Assembly (NCBI RefSeq): GCF_000092905.1
Contig: NC_014098.1
Location: forward strand, 2,666,001-2,730,000
Direction of reading: 5' to 3'
DNA: 64,000 nt
Source: Kyrpidia tusciae DSM 2912
GTDB taxonomy: Bacteria > Bacillota > Bacilli > Kyrpidiales > Kyrpidiaceae
The first letter of the stretch is position 1. Each line of letters opens with the position of its first letter. Under the pieces are notes generated by a model. The model was not told the DNA's origin, did no database searches, and saw only the letters and a program-made list of their open reading frames with translations. Shown here one piece after another: positions 9,031-17,737 of the stretch. Position numbers and translations under genes: made by a program.

Positions 9031-9702
9031 GTGAAACTTTTGATCTGGGATATCGATGGGACCTTAACCTACACCCCGGGGGTGGGACGCAGGGCCATGG
9101 AGGTGGCTTTCGAAGAAAAATTTGGGATCCAGAACGCCTTGGAGGGAATCGACATGGCCGGTGGACTGGATGTGGAGATCGTCCGGCAGGCCTTTGACCG
9201 CCACGGGATCCCCCAAAAGCAGAGAGGGGAGTATTTTGCCCATTATGTGCAGGTGCTGGACCGCATGTTGGCCGCCCCCCACCCCGGGGGGCCGACGCCG
9301 GGAATCGTCGAAGCGCTGGACAGCCTCTCAGGGCGCCAGGATGTCGTGCAGGTCTTGGGGACGGGCAACATCGAAGCCGGGGCCTGGATTAAACTGAGGC
9401 GGCACGGACTGGACGGATATTTTCGCACCGGAGGGTTCGGAGATGAGCCGGTGCCCAGGTGGAAGGTCATCCGGGCGGCCATCGACCGCGCCCGGGATCA
9501 CCACCGTCTGGGCAGCCTGCGCGCCGATAACATCTATGTCATCGGCGATACGCCCCGGGACATTGAGGCTGGGCGCCGCCTCGGCGTGCAGACGGTCTCG
9601 GTGGCCACCGGCCCCTTCACGGCGGAGCAGCTGGCGGCTCATCGGCCGGATCACTTGTTGCCCAGTTTTGAAACACCTTGGCAGCAGGTCTTTTTTGGGT
9701 GA
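9031..9702 (+). CDS. HAD-superfamily hydrolase
   Basis: A 223-residue haloacid-dehalogenase-type phosphatase. The GTG at 9031 lies seven bases after CCGAGGAGG and places motif I at the N-terminus as VKLLIWDIDGTLT (nucleophile Asp and acid/base Asp). Motif II is VLGTGN, motif III a Lys near PRWKVIRAA, and motif IV YVIGDTPRDIEAGRRLGV. Next comes VATGPFTAEQLAAHRPDHLL, typical of phosphoglycolate-phosphatase-like members. The substrate is unknown. Sixty-odd bases separate it from the RraA-like gene downstream. Confidence 0.88.
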   Translation: MKLLIWDIDGTLTYTPGVGRRAMEVAFEEKFGIQNALEGIDMAGGLDVEIVRQAFDRHGIPQKQRGEYFAHYVQVLDRMLAAPHPGGPTPGIVEALDSLSGRQDVVQVLGTGNIEAGAWIKLRRHGLDGYFRTGGFGDEPVPRWKVIRAAIDRARDHHRLGSLRADNIYVIGDTPRDIEAGRRLGVQTVSVATGPFTAEQLAAHRPDHLLPSFETPWQQVFFG

Positions 9703-9735
9703 AATCGAGGCCACATCGACGCAAAGGAGGCGAAG

Positions 9736-9758
9736 CCGCCCGATCCGGGATCGGGCGG
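9736..9758. other. Perfect 11-bp palindrome in the RraA leader
   Basis: CCGCCCGATCC and its reverse complement are separated by one base, just upstream of the RraA-like start codon. An AAAGGAGG sequence (9723-9730) lies 35 bases before the ATG. If the RNA hairpin forms, it would shorten that gap to about 12 bases. It could equally be a DNA operator. Confidence 0.5.
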
Positions 9759-9765
9759 ACCGTGC

Positions 9766-10401
9766 ATGAATTCATCTGACTTGGATTCCCTTATCTCCCA
9801 GTTCGCCGAATTGCCGACGACCTGTATCTCCGACGCTTTGGCGGGACTCACCAACCTCGACCCCGCCATCAAGCCGCTAAAGAAAAAATGGACGGTCTGC
9901 GGCCGGGCGTATCCGGTGAGACTCCGGGCTGCGGACAACCTGAAGCTCTTGCAGGGCATTCGGGACGCCCAACCGGGCGATGTGCTCATCGCCGATGCCA
10001 AGGGGTTTCTGTATAACGCCGTCGCCGGAGATTTTGTCATCGGCCTCATGAAAACCCTGGGCCTCGCCGGGTTTGTGGTGGACGGCGCCGTTCGGGACGT
10101 CTCGGGCATTAAAGAACTTGATTTTCCCGTGTTCTGCCGGGGTGCCACCGTGGCCGCCGGGAGCAAATCGGGGGCGGGGGAGGCCGGGGTGCCCATCTCC
10201 TGCGCCGGTGTCACCGTGCACCCCGGGGATATCGTCGTGGGAGACGTGGACGGTGTGGTCATCGTCCCCGCCGATCAAGCGGAAGAGGTTCTCACCAAGG
10301 CCAGGGAGAAACTTGAAAAAGACCGGGAAAGGGAAGAGGGCATCCTCGGCAACCCCGATGCCGCCCGGGCCTATCTCGACCGGGTGCTGGGGCGGGCCTG
10401 A
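9766..10401 (+). CDS. RraA-family protein (HMG/oxaloacetate aldolase-like)
   Basis: A 211-residue member of the RraA/HMG aldolase fold, earlier annotated as dimethylmenaquinone methyltransferase. Characteristic pieces are TTCISDALAGL near the N-terminus, the GDVLIADAKGFLYNAVAGD region, GFVVDGAVRDVSGI with the Arg-Asp metal/substrate pair, and HPGDIVVGDVDGVVIVPAD. Family members are divalent-metal aldolases acting on 4-hydroxy-4-methyl-2-oxoglutarate or oxaloacetate, or RNase E regulators in proteobacteria; the aldolase role is likelier here. The ATG at 9766 has no close ribosome binding site. Confidence 0.82.
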   Translation: MNSSDLDSLISQFAELPTTCISDALAGLTNLDPAIKPLKKKWTVCGRAYPVRLRAADNLKLLQGIRDAQPGDVLIADAKGFLYNAVAGDFVIGLMKTLGLAGFVVDGAVRDVSGIKELDFPVFCRGATVAAGSKSGAGEAGVPISCAGVTVHPGDIVVGDVDGVVIVPADQAEEVLTKAREKLEKDREREEGILGNPDAARAYLDRVLGRA

Positions 10402-10496
10402 GGAGCACGGGGAAACCGCGGGACGCGCGGGGATTCCGTCCAGCCGGACAACACGCCACTCGGTCCCGTCCCCCAACCCGCTCCCCGCCCGGCGGA

Positions 10497-12521
10497 CTAC
10501 CCTTCCACCACTTCCCGCACCACTTGGCAGACCCGGTCAACCGTAAAGCCGAACTCCTGTTGCACTCGCCCTCCCGGAGCGCTGGCGCCAAAGTGATCGA
10601 TCCCGATCACCCGGCCCCGGTCGCCGACATATCGGTCCCAGCCCATCGGATGGGCCATTTCCACCGCAACCCGGGCTTTGATCGCCGGGGGCAGGATGGT
10701 GTCTTTGTATCCGGCGGGCTGGCGGTCAAACAACTCCCGGCAGGGCATGCTCACCACCCGGACGGGAATCCCGTCGGCGGCGAGTCTTTTTTTTGCATCC
10801 ATCGCCAAGCTCACCTCAGACCCGGTGGCGATGATGATCGCCTTTGGATTCTCGGCGTCGGCGAGGACATACCCGCCCCGGGCCACCCCCTCGGAGGCGA
10901 GCCGGGCGGTCTCGGCCAACACCGGCAACTTCTGCCGGGTCAACACCAAGGCCGCCGGCCCCTCGGGCCGGGCCAATACATCCCGCCAAGCGGCCACCGT
11001 CTCATTGGCGTCCGCCGGCCGGTACACCCGCAGGCCGGGAATCAGCCGCAGGGCCGGGATCTGCTCGATGGGCTGATGGGTCGGCCCATCCTCTCCCACG
11101 GCGATGGAATCATGGGTGAACACGTAGACCACGGGTTGCTCCATCAGTGCCGCCAACCGGATCGCCGGCCGCATGTAATCCGAAAACACCAGGAACGTGC
11201 CCCCGTATACTCGAAGACCTCCGTGCAGGGCCATCCCATTGAGCGCTGCCCCCATGGCGTGCTCCCGCACCCCGAACCAGAGATTCCTTCCATCGTACCG
11301 GTCGGGTTGAAAAGCCCCTTCCCCCTCAATCGCCGTTTCATTTGACGACGCAAGATCCGCGGACCCTCCGAGAAAAGTGGGGATCCTCCGGGCCAAAGCT
11401 TGAATCGCCTTGCCCGAGGCCTGCCGGGTCGCCAGCGGACCCTCTTCTGGCCGAAACACCGGAAGATCCCGATCCCAACCTTCGGGCAGATCCCCGGCCA
11501 GGACCTTCTCCAACACCCGGGCCAGTTCGGGATACGCCCTGCGGTACTCATCCATTCTTTCCAGCCACCGCCGCTGGGCCTCCGCCCCCTTCTCCTTCAC
11601 CCTGGCAAAATACTCCCGGACTTCCCCGGGCACCCAGAATTCGGCGTCCTCAGGCCAGCCGTAGGCCTGTTTCGCCCCTGTGACCTCTTGGGTTCCCAAG
11701 GGCGACCCGTGGGCTTTGGCCGAGCCCGCCTTGCCCGGACTGCCGTAGCCGATGGTGGTCTTCACCTCGATCAAACTGGGACGGCCATCCTCCTCCCGGG
11801 CTCGGGCGATGGCCTGGGCCACCTGCACCAAATCATTCCCGTCCGCCACCCGAAGGACCTGCCACCCATAGGCCGCAAAGCGTCCCCTTACATCCTCGGT
11901 GAAGGCGAGGCTCGTCTCCCCGTCCAGGGAGATGTCATTGGAGTCGTACAGGACGATCAATTTTCCGAGCTTGAGGTGTCCGGCCAACGAGGCGGCCTCC
12001 GCCGACACCCCTTCCATCAGATCTCCATCTCCGCAAAGCACATAGGTGTAGTGGTCTACCACCTCATGCCCGGGACGGTTAAACCGCGCTGCCAAGAATC
12101 GCTCGGCCATGGCCATGCCCACGGCGGTCGCCAGACCCTGGCCCAAGGGCCCGGTGGTCATCTCCACCCCGGGGGTGGCGCCGTACTCCGGGTGCCCAGG
12201 CGTTCGACTGCCCCATTGTCGAAACTGTTTCAGATCCTCTAACGTGAGATCATAGCCCGAAAGATGCAACAGGCTGTATAATAGCATCGATCCGTGTCCG
12301 GCCGAAAGTACAAACCGGTCCCGGTCGGGCCACCTGGGATCATCCGGGTTGTGACGCAAAAAACGCGTCCACAGAACAAAGGCCATCGGCGCAGCGCCCA
12401 TGGGCATGCCGGGATGACCGGAGTTGGCCCTCTCTATGGCATCGATGGCCAGGGTGCGAATGGTGTTGACAGCCAGTTGTTCGATTCCATGCGCCTTCGG
12501 TTCATTTCCTTTTGCGTGCAC
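10497..12521 (-). CDS. tkt: Transketolase
   Basis: A 674-residue thiamine-diphosphate enzyme of the pentose phosphate/Calvin pathways that transfers two-carbon units between sugar phosphates. The GTG start (12521) follows GGGAGGG and gives [19 protein letters not shown]; the open frame continues 47 codons upstream without support. Motifs: [19 protein letters not shown], the ThDP/Mg region [20 protein letters not shown] with Asn in [37 protein letters not shown] with the catalytic Glu, and [23 protein letters not shown]. Length and motifs are complete. It is divergent from the ccm operon. Confidence 0.96.
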   Translation of the reverse strand: MHAKGNEPKAHGIEQLAVNTIRTLAIDAIERANSGHPGMPMGAAPMAFVLWTRFLRHNPDDPRWPDRDRFVLSAGHGSMLLYSLLHLSGYDLTLEDLKQFRQWGSRTPGHPEYGATPGVEMTTGPLGQGLATAVGMAMAERFLAARFNRPGHEVVDHYTYVLCGDGDLMEGVSAEAASLAGHLKLGKLIVLYDSNDISLDGETSLAFTEDVRGRFAAYGWQVLRVADGNDLVQVAQAIARAREEDGRPSLIEVKTTIGYGSPGKAGSAKAHGSPLGTQEVTGAKQAYGWPEDAEFWVPGEVREYFARVKEKGAEAQRRWLERMDEYRRAYPELARVLEKVLAGDLPEGWDRDLPVFRPEEGPLATRQASGKAIQALARRIPTFLGGSADLASSNETAIEGEGAFQPDRYDGRNLWFGVREHAMGAALNGMALHGGLRVYGGTFLVFSDYMRPAIRLAALMEQPVVYVFTHDSIAVGEDGPTHQPIEQIPALRLIPGLRVYRPADANETVAAWRDVLARPEGPAALVLTRQKLPVLAETARLASEGVARGGYVLADAENPKAIIIATGSEVSLAMDAKKRLAADGIPVRVVSMPCRELFDRQPAGYKDTILPPAIKARVAVEMAHPMGWDRYVGDRGRVIGIDHFGASAPGGRVQQEFGFTVDRVCQVVREVVEG

Positions 12522-12732
12522 CGGCGGACCCTCCCGTTTGCTTCTCTTGAAGCATTGTACCACGACCCGGCCGGGGATTCCCGCCGCAGACGAGAACAGC
12601 CCTGAGCCTAGGGACAACAACCGACAATTCGGTGAAGATGGGTGAAGATCCCCTGCGGACATGGTACGATGAGTACAATGTAATTCTTACGTTAAACATC
12701 ATCTTCCCGGCCAAGGCAAGGAGGTTTGCGAT

Positions 12733-13194
12733 ATGTCCACCCGCACCAAAGCCGTGGCGGCACTGATCGTTGTTCTCGCGGTCATCGGAGGGCTGATCTG
12801 GGTTGGAGTAACCCGGGCGGCCAGCTACTACCTGACCGTCGACGAAGCGGCGGCGAAAGGCCAGGCACTGATCGGTCGCTCTCTCAAAGTGAGCGGCAAC
12901 ATCGCACCGGACAGCGTCCAGTGGAATCCGGATACTCTCACCTTGGCGTTTCGTATTCAAGGTACAGATCCGAGCCACACCATGCCCGTTTTGTATCACG
13001 GCGTGAAGCCTTCAGATTTCTCCAACGGCTGGCCCGTGGTCGCCGAGGGCAAACTGGGTTCTGACGGAGTCCTCCACGCCGATCAACTGCTGGTGAAGTG
13101 CCCGTCTAAATATGAAGCGCAGCAGCCGGGACAGCCTGGGAGCCCATCTTCGGGATCCGCAGGGCAGCAGCCGGCCGGAAGCTCCGCGCAGTGA
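12733..13194 (+). CDS. ccmE: Cytochrome c maturation haem chaperone CcmE, Cys-type
   Basis: First gene of the ccm operon; 153 residues. An N-terminal membrane anchor (about residues 7-28) is followed by the periplasmic-side beta-barrel (SLKVSGNIAPDSVQW; LAFRIQGTDPSHTMPVLYHG). Classical CcmE binds haem covalently through a His in a HxxxY motif. Here the matching site reads KCPSKY, giving Cys123-x3-Tyr127. This CxxxY form is known from archaea and some sulfate reducers. The C-terminal tail of about 25 residues is Gly/Pro/Ser/Gln-rich and flexible. The start follows GCAAGGAGG by a normal spacing. CcmE receives haem from CcmC and hands it to CcmF. Confidence 0.92.
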   Translation: MSTRTKAVAALIVVLAVIGGLIWVGVTRAASYYLTVDEAAAKGQALIGRSLKVSGNIAPDSVQWNPDTLTLAFRIQGTDPSHTMPVLYHGVKPSDFSNGWPVVAEGKLGSDGVLHADQLLVKCPSKYEAQQPGQPGSPSSGSAGQQPAGSSAQ

Positions 13195-13209
13195 AGGGCG
13201 GCCGCATCC

Positions 13210-15198
13210 ATGGGCGAACTCGGTCGCTGGTCATTACTTCTGTCCGCCGTCGTCCTGTTGTATATGATCGTCGCCAGTGCCTACGGGGCTTGGAAAGGGA
13301 ATCGACGCTGGATCGAGAGCGGCCGGCGCGCCGCCGTGGCCGCTGCGGGCCTGGCCAGTCTCGCCTCCCTGTCCCTGATTGGACTGTTGGTCACCGGCGA
13401 TTTTCGTTATGAATACGTGGCGGATTACACCAGTCGGGATCTGGGAATTCTGTACCGGATTTCAGCCTTTTGGGGGGGCAATCAGGGATCGCTCTTGCTG
13501 TGGCTCTGGGTGCTCTCCCTGTACACCGTCGTGGTTACCTTTGCCCGTTCGGAAGGGCACGAGCATTTTCAGCCTTACGTGACTGCTGCTCTCGGTGTTG
13601 TGTCCCTCTTTTTCAGCGCGGTGCTCAACACCGTCGCCCAGCCCTTTCAACTCCTGCCGTTCACCAGTGTCGACGGTGCCGGGCTCAACCCGTTGCTGCA
13701 GAACCCGGGTATGACGATCCACCCGCTGACCTTGTACCTCGGTTACATCGGCTTTTCCGTGCCCTTCGCCTACGGGATGGCCGCGGTGTTCACCGGCCGG
13801 GCCGATGCGGCTTGGCTGCGGGTCACGCGCCGCTGGAGTTTGGTGGCCTGGCTGTTCCTCAGCATGGGAATCCTGTACGGGGCTCGGTGGGCTTACGAAG
13901 TTCTCGGCTGGGGCGGCTATTGGAGTTGGGACCCGGTGGAAAATGCCTCGTTGCTCCCTTGGTTGACGGCCACGGCGTTCATTCATTCCAGTATCGTCCA
14001 GGAGCGCAAGGGCACTCTGAAAATCTGGAATGTGGCCTTGGTGATCCTGACCTTCTCTTTAACCATTTTCGGGACGTTTCTGACTCGAAGCGGAATTTTC
14101 TGGTCGGTCCACGCCTTTTCCAACGGACCGCTCGGCGCGATATTTCTCACCTTCGTCGCCTTTGTGCTCGTGGCGGCTTTCGGGCTCTTGGCGTGGCGGT
14201 GGCCACTGCTAAAATCCACAGCCGCTCCCATCGCTCCGGTGTCGAAGGAAAGTAGTTTTGTGTTGAACAACGTCCTGTTTGTCTCCTTGACGTTCGCCGT
14301 GTTATGGGGCACCGTATTCCCGGTGATCAGCCAGGGGTTGATCGGCCGGCAGATGGTGGTCGGACCGCCCTTCTTCAACACCGTGGCCGCACCGTTGGCG
14401 GTTGCCCTGGTGCTGCTGATGGGCATCGGCACCGTGGTGGCGTGGCGCCATTCCACGGTGCGCCGGGTGGCGGCCAGCCTGGTGACGCCTTTCTTCCTGA
14501 CTTTGCCCGCCCTGGCGGTCTTCATCGCCCTCGGGATTCGAGAAGGCGCGGTGCTCGCTGCTCTTGGGAGTATCGTATTTGTCGGCGCCATTACCGTTAG
14601 GGAGTTCACCTCTGGGACCGCGGCGCGGATGCGGCTCACCGGCGAAAGTGCCCCGAGGGCGTTGGTGCGCCTGGTGGGGCAGCAACGCAGGCGTTATGGC
14701 GGTTACCTGGTGCACTTGGCGGTTTTATTGATCGTACTGGGTATCGTGGTTTCGGGCTCCTACAGTGAGCAGAAACAGGTGGTCATGAAGCCCGGGGATA
14801 TGGTGACCATCGGGCCGTACCAGCTCACCCTCCTTGGCTCGGCCACCCGGGACGAACCGGGGCGGGCGGTGGTTTACAGTCAGCTCTTGGTGCAAAAAAA
14901 CGACCAATCCCTGGGTATTCTGCAACCCGAGGACTGGTATTTTCTAAACGGCTCCCAGCCCGCGCCCCAGGTGGCCATCCGCAGTACGCCCATCGATGAC
15001 CTGTACGTGGTCATGGCCGGGATGGACGCCACCCAAGGCAAGGTGCTGTTTGAAATTCATCGCAACCCCATGCTGAGTTGGATCTGGTACGGGGGATATC
15101 TCTTGGTCGCCGGGACGCTGATCAGTCTGTGGCCGGTGAGGTCTGCGTTTCAGGAAGCGGGACGGGTGGAGATGCCCGGGGCGGAGGTTCGGCCGTGA
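13210..15198 (+). CDS. ccmF: Haem lyase subunit CcmF
   Basis: A 662-residue polytopic membrane protein of the HCP family that ligates haem to apocytochrome c. It has many hydrophobic helices, the signature WWD-type loop WGGYWSWDPVENASLLPWL and conserved periplasmic histidines (for example in GMTIHPLTLYLGY). The large soluble segment near the C-terminus (VVSGSYSEQKQVVMKPGD onward) is typical. Length matches the family. It begins 15 bp after ccmE and its TGA overlaps the GTG of ccmH. Confidence 0.95.
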   Translation: MGELGRWSLLLSAVVLLYMIVASAYGAWKGNRRWIESGRRAAVAAAGLASLASLSLIGLLVTGDFRYEYVADYTSRDLGILYRISAFWGGNQGSLLLWLWVLSLYTVVVTFARSEGHEHFQPYVTAALGVVSLFFSAVLNTVAQPFQLLPFTSVDGAGLNPLLQNPGMTIHPLTLYLGYIGFSVPFAYGMAAVFTGRADAAWLRVTRRWSLVAWLFLSMGILYGARWAYEVLGWGGYWSWDPVENASLLPWLTATAFIHSSIVQERKGTLKIWNVALVILTFSLTIFGTFLTRSGIFWSVHAFSNGPLGAIFLTFVAFVLVAAFGLLAWRWPLLKSTAAPIAPVSKESSFVLNNVLFVSLTFAVLWGTVFPVISQGLIGRQMVVGPPFFNTVAAPLAVALVLLMGIGTVVAWRHSTVRRVAASLVTPFFLTLPALAVFIALGIREGAVLAALGSIVFVGAITVREFTSGTAARMRLTGESAPRALVRLVGQQRRRYGGYLVHLAVLLIVLGIVVSGSYSEQKQVVMKPGDMVTIGPYQLTLLGSATRDEPGRAVVYSQLLVQKNDQSLGILQPEDWYFLNGSQPAPQVAIRSTPIDDLYVVMAGMDATQGKVLFEIHRNPMLSWIWYGGYLLVAGTLISLWPVRSAFQEAGRVEMPGAEVRP

Positions 15199-15599
15199 GC
15201 ATGTTCCAACGGATCACCACGGTCGCGGCTTTGCTTTTGACCCTGTACCTGTCCGCTCCGGTTCATGCCGCTGGGCAGACCGTGACGTGGCAAGACGTGC
15301 TCAATATCGCCTCCCAGTACCATCCGCCCGGCTGTCCCCCGAGCCTCACCGGGGCCACATGCCAAGAGAGGCAGGCCTATGACCTCCGAATCGAGATTTT
15401 CCGCCTTCTTGAGCAGGGAAAGACCCCGGCCGAAATTCGGCAGATTCTCATATCCGAATACGGAAACGACATTTTGGCCGCACCGCCCGTCCGGGGAGTG
15501 GGAGCCCTGGTGTGGGCAGTGCCCGCCATTGTGATCATCCTGGGCCTCGGCATTTTCATTCTGATTGTGCGCGGGCGCCGGCCGCCCGTCGGGGGGTGA
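15195..15599 (+). CDS. ccmH: CcmH-like thiol-disulfide component with aberrant cysteines
   Basis: A 134-residue protein (GTG at 15195 overlapping the ccmF stop; an ATG two codons later is possible). A signal peptide ends around PVHAAGQ and a C-terminal transmembrane helix follows (ALVWAVPAIVIILGLGIFIL). The middle aligns with CcmH: YDLRIEIFRLLEQGKTPAEI then EYGNDILAAPP. Normal CcmH carries LRCxxC, which reduces or resolves apocytochrome disulfides. Here the second Cys is kept (TCQERQ), the first is missing, and another Cys lies nine residues upstream in PPGCPPSLTGATC, giving CX8C. The redox pair may therefore be rearranged. Identification is firm from alignment and operon position; activity is uncertain. 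Confidence 0.82.
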   Translation: MSMFQRITTVAALLLTLYLSAPVHAAGQTVTWQDVLNIASQYHPPGCPPSLTGATCQERQAYDLRIEIFRLLEQGKTPAEIRQILISEYGNDILAAPPVRGVGALVWAVPAIVIILGLGIFILIVRGRRPPVGG

Positions 15600-15603
15600 T
15601 GAT

Positions 15604-16029
15604 GTGACAATTCTCATTCCCGCCGTTCTGATTGTAGCTGTACTGGCTCTCGTCGTATCACCCTTCCGCACGCGGGCCCCAGAGGCGGGGGGCAGCCGTC
15701 CGACCGCCGATGAAACGTTGGAACGCGAAGAAATGCTTCTCGCTGAGCGCCTGGATGTGGAGTACGACTACCAGATGGGCAAACTGACCTACGAAGAATA
15801 CCGGCGGTTGACGGATCTGTGGGAAGCGGATATTCGGAAACTCGATGAAGACCACGGCAATACCGGGTTTCTCCGCCGGCTGGAGCAGGAACTGCAGGAC
15901 CGAATCCAGGCACTTGATGCCCGGGAAGGACGTTCGCCAAGTCGGACACCCGGGGGAAAGGAGGGAAGCGACGTTGATCGACCGATGGATTCCACCATTG
16001 CAAATCCTCCTCAGGCAAAGACGCCCTGA
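15604..16029 (+). CDS. CcmI N-terminal-domain-like membrane protein
   Basis: A 141-residue protein starting at the GTG at 15604, four bases after ccmH. One N-terminal transmembrane helix (TILIPAVLIVAVLALVVSPF) is followed by a charged helical segment EREEMLLAERLDVEYDYQMG and LTYEEYRRLTDLWEADIRKL. This resembles the first domain of CcmI/CycH, which in other bacteria presents apocytochrome c to the CcmF-CcmH complex; the TPR domain is absent. The last 25 residues are unstructured and overlap the next gene by 56 bp. The role is inferred from position and weak similarity. Confidence 0.6.
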   Translation: MTILIPAVLIVAVLALVVSPFRTRAPEAGGSRPTADETLEREEMLLAERLDVEYDYQMGKLTYEEYRRLTDLWEADIRKLDEDHGNTGFLRRLEQELQDRIQALDAREGRSPSRTPGGKEGSDVDRPMDSTIANPPQAKTP

Positions 16030-16951
16030 AGCGCGGTCCGGGCGATGGCGCCCATTGAACCCGGTCCTGAGCGCGGCGGCGGGGTGGATTGCTGCGGCGG
16101 GGTTCATCGGGGGGATTGTTGTCGCCCAGCCCACCGTTCAAGCGGCCAACAACCCGGTGCACATCCGGGCCGAAGAGGTGGTGGCCGTCCCCGTCGGCAA
16201 CCAGTTGAAAGTGTTCGATTCCTTTACCCTTGATGCCCCGACCGGAACCCCGGTCACGCTCCATCTGCCCCGGGGACACAGCGACGTCCAAGTCGCCACG
16301 GATACTGTTGCGTCTTACATCAAGACCCCGGAGGGGGTCTCCTGGCCCGGTGGCCTGCCGGCAGGCGTTCAGTCTTTGGCGATCACCTATGCCCTGCCCT
16401 TTGACAACGGCAAGGGGGACATCGAATTTTCCCAGCCTTATAACGTTGATACTCTGTCTCTTCTCATCCCTCAAGGACGGGCGGCACTGATCGCCCAGGG
16501 GCTCTACCCCGTCACCCAGGTGGTGGACTTGCAAGGGATGAAGTTTCGCCGTTTCACAAAACCGGATCTTCCTGCCGGCGTCCCCTGGACCGCCAGCATT
16601 CAGGCCATCCCCCAGGCAGGGGAAGTCACCCCGGGAAGTATTGCGGTGCCGCCCGGTCTGCCGGTGATCGGAGCCGGCTACAAGTACACCGAATTTAAAG
16701 CACTGATCAATCTCTTGTTGGTGGTGTTTGTGGTCATCCTCGGGGTGGTCGGACTGCGCCGAAGACAGGAGCGTCTCACCGGCCGCCTTTCGGAAATGCA
16801 TCGTCAACTGGTGGACCAGTGGGCGAGTCTGGAAATCGACCGCAGGCGCGGGGCAGTGCCCGAGGAGGAGTACCGACGCAGGAGGGGAAATCTTTTACGC
16901 CGCCTCTTGGCCATCGAACGCCAGAAACGGAGCATGGGGCACAGTGATTGA
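15974..16951 (+). CDS. Unrecognised membrane-anchored protein in the ccm operon
   Basis: 325 residues from a TTG at 15974, chosen because AAAGGAGGG sits eight bases upstream. The N-terminus has a membrane segment (LSAAAGWIAAAGFIGGIVVA) followed by an extracytoplasmic domain of about 200 residues rich in beta-type sequence. A second helix (ALINLLLVVFVVILGVVGL) follows, then a basic cytoplasmic tail with coiled-coil character ending EEEYRRRRGNLLRRLLAIER. That tail resembles the charged segment of the CcmI-like protein before it. I do not recognise a family. Position between ccmI and ccmA suggests a role in apocytochrome or haem handling. It overlaps ccmA by 8 bp. Confidence 0.7.
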   Translation: MIDRWIPPLQILLRQRRPEARSGRWRPLNPVLSAAAGWIAAAGFIGGIVVAQPTVQAANNPVHIRAEEVVAVPVGNQLKVFDSFTLDAPTGTPVTLHLPRGHSDVQVATDTVASYIKTPEGVSWPGGLPAGVQSLAITYALPFDNGKGDIEFSQPYNVDTLSLLIPQGRAALIAQGLYPVTQVVDLQGMKFRRFTKPDLPAGVPWTASIQAIPQAGEVTPGSIAVPPGLPVIGAGYKYTEFKALINLLLVVFVVILGVVGLRRRQERLTGRLSEMHRQLVDQWASLEIDRRRGAVPEEEYRRRRGNLLRRLLAIERQKRSMGHSD

Positions 16952-17588
16952 ACTTCGTCGGGCTTCGATCATTCGTAACGGCCGCATCCTTTTGTATCCC
17001 GTCAACCTGACCCTTGAATCCGGCGTTCTGGCGACGGTGACAGGCCCGAACGGTGCGGGAAAAACGACGCTCCTTCGCCTGATGTCGGGACTTTGGCGTC
17101 CCAGCGAAGGGGAGGTCCTGTTGGACGGGGAGAGTCCTTCGGCTCGGCATCGGGGACAGATCGGGTTGGTTCTTCAGGAATCGATGTTGTACGGAGGACT
17201 CACCGTCCGGGAGAACCTCCGTTTTTTCGGACGCCTGTACCGGGTGAGCGATCTTGAGAATCGCATCCACGATTTGGCAAATGAACTTCGTTTTGAACGG
17301 CGATTGAATGATCCCGTGTCTGTCTTGTCAAAAGGATACACCCAACGGGTGACCCTGGCCCGGGCCCTTCTCCCCAAACCCCGGCTGCTCCTTTTGGACG
17401 AGCCCTTTGATGGCCTCGATCCGAGCGTGCGGGGATTGGTCAAGGAAGTATTGGCCCTCAGGGTAGCGGAAGGCGCCACGGCGGTGGTGGTCACCCATGA
17501 CCTGAAACTCACGCCCCACGCAGATGTCCAAATTCAGTTGAATCGGGGACGGGTGGCGGTCGTTTCTCCCGGGAACAAGGTTTCATGA
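16944..17588 (+). CDS. ccmA: Haem-exporter ABC ATPase CcmA
   Basis: A 214-residue ABC ATP-binding protein. The GTG at 16944 gives VIELRRASIIRNGRILLYPV. Walker A is GPNGAGKTT, the Q-loop is VLQESMLYGGLTV, the signature is degenerate (VLSKGYTQRVTLARALL in place of LSGGQ), Walker B is LLLLDEPFDGLD and the H-loop is VVVTHD. The size matches CcmA. With CcmB it powers release of haem-loaded CcmE from CcmC. It overlaps the preceding gene; about 150 bp separate it from ccmB, a gap in which I see nothing coding. Confidence 0.9.
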   Translation: MIELRRASIIRNGRILLYPVNLTLESGVLATVTGPNGAGKTTLLRLMSGLWRPSEGEVLLDGESPSARHRGQIGLVLQESMLYGGLTVRENLRFFGRLYRVSDLENRIHDLANELRFERRLNDPVSVLSKGYTQRVTLARALLPKPRLLLLDEPFDGLDPSVRGLVKEVLALRVAEGATAVVVTHDLKLTPHADVQIQLNRGRVAVVSPGNKVS

Positions 17589-17737
17589 GATCGAGGCCGA
17601 TGATCCGGGCTCTGCACCCGTGCTCATGGCCGGCACGCCGGATGCGGCGATTAAAGGCTTTTCCGACCTGGGAACTACCGTGAACCGCGTAGGTCAGGTC
17701 GGCCCCGGGGAAACGGATCGAAGGAGGCGGGACACCT

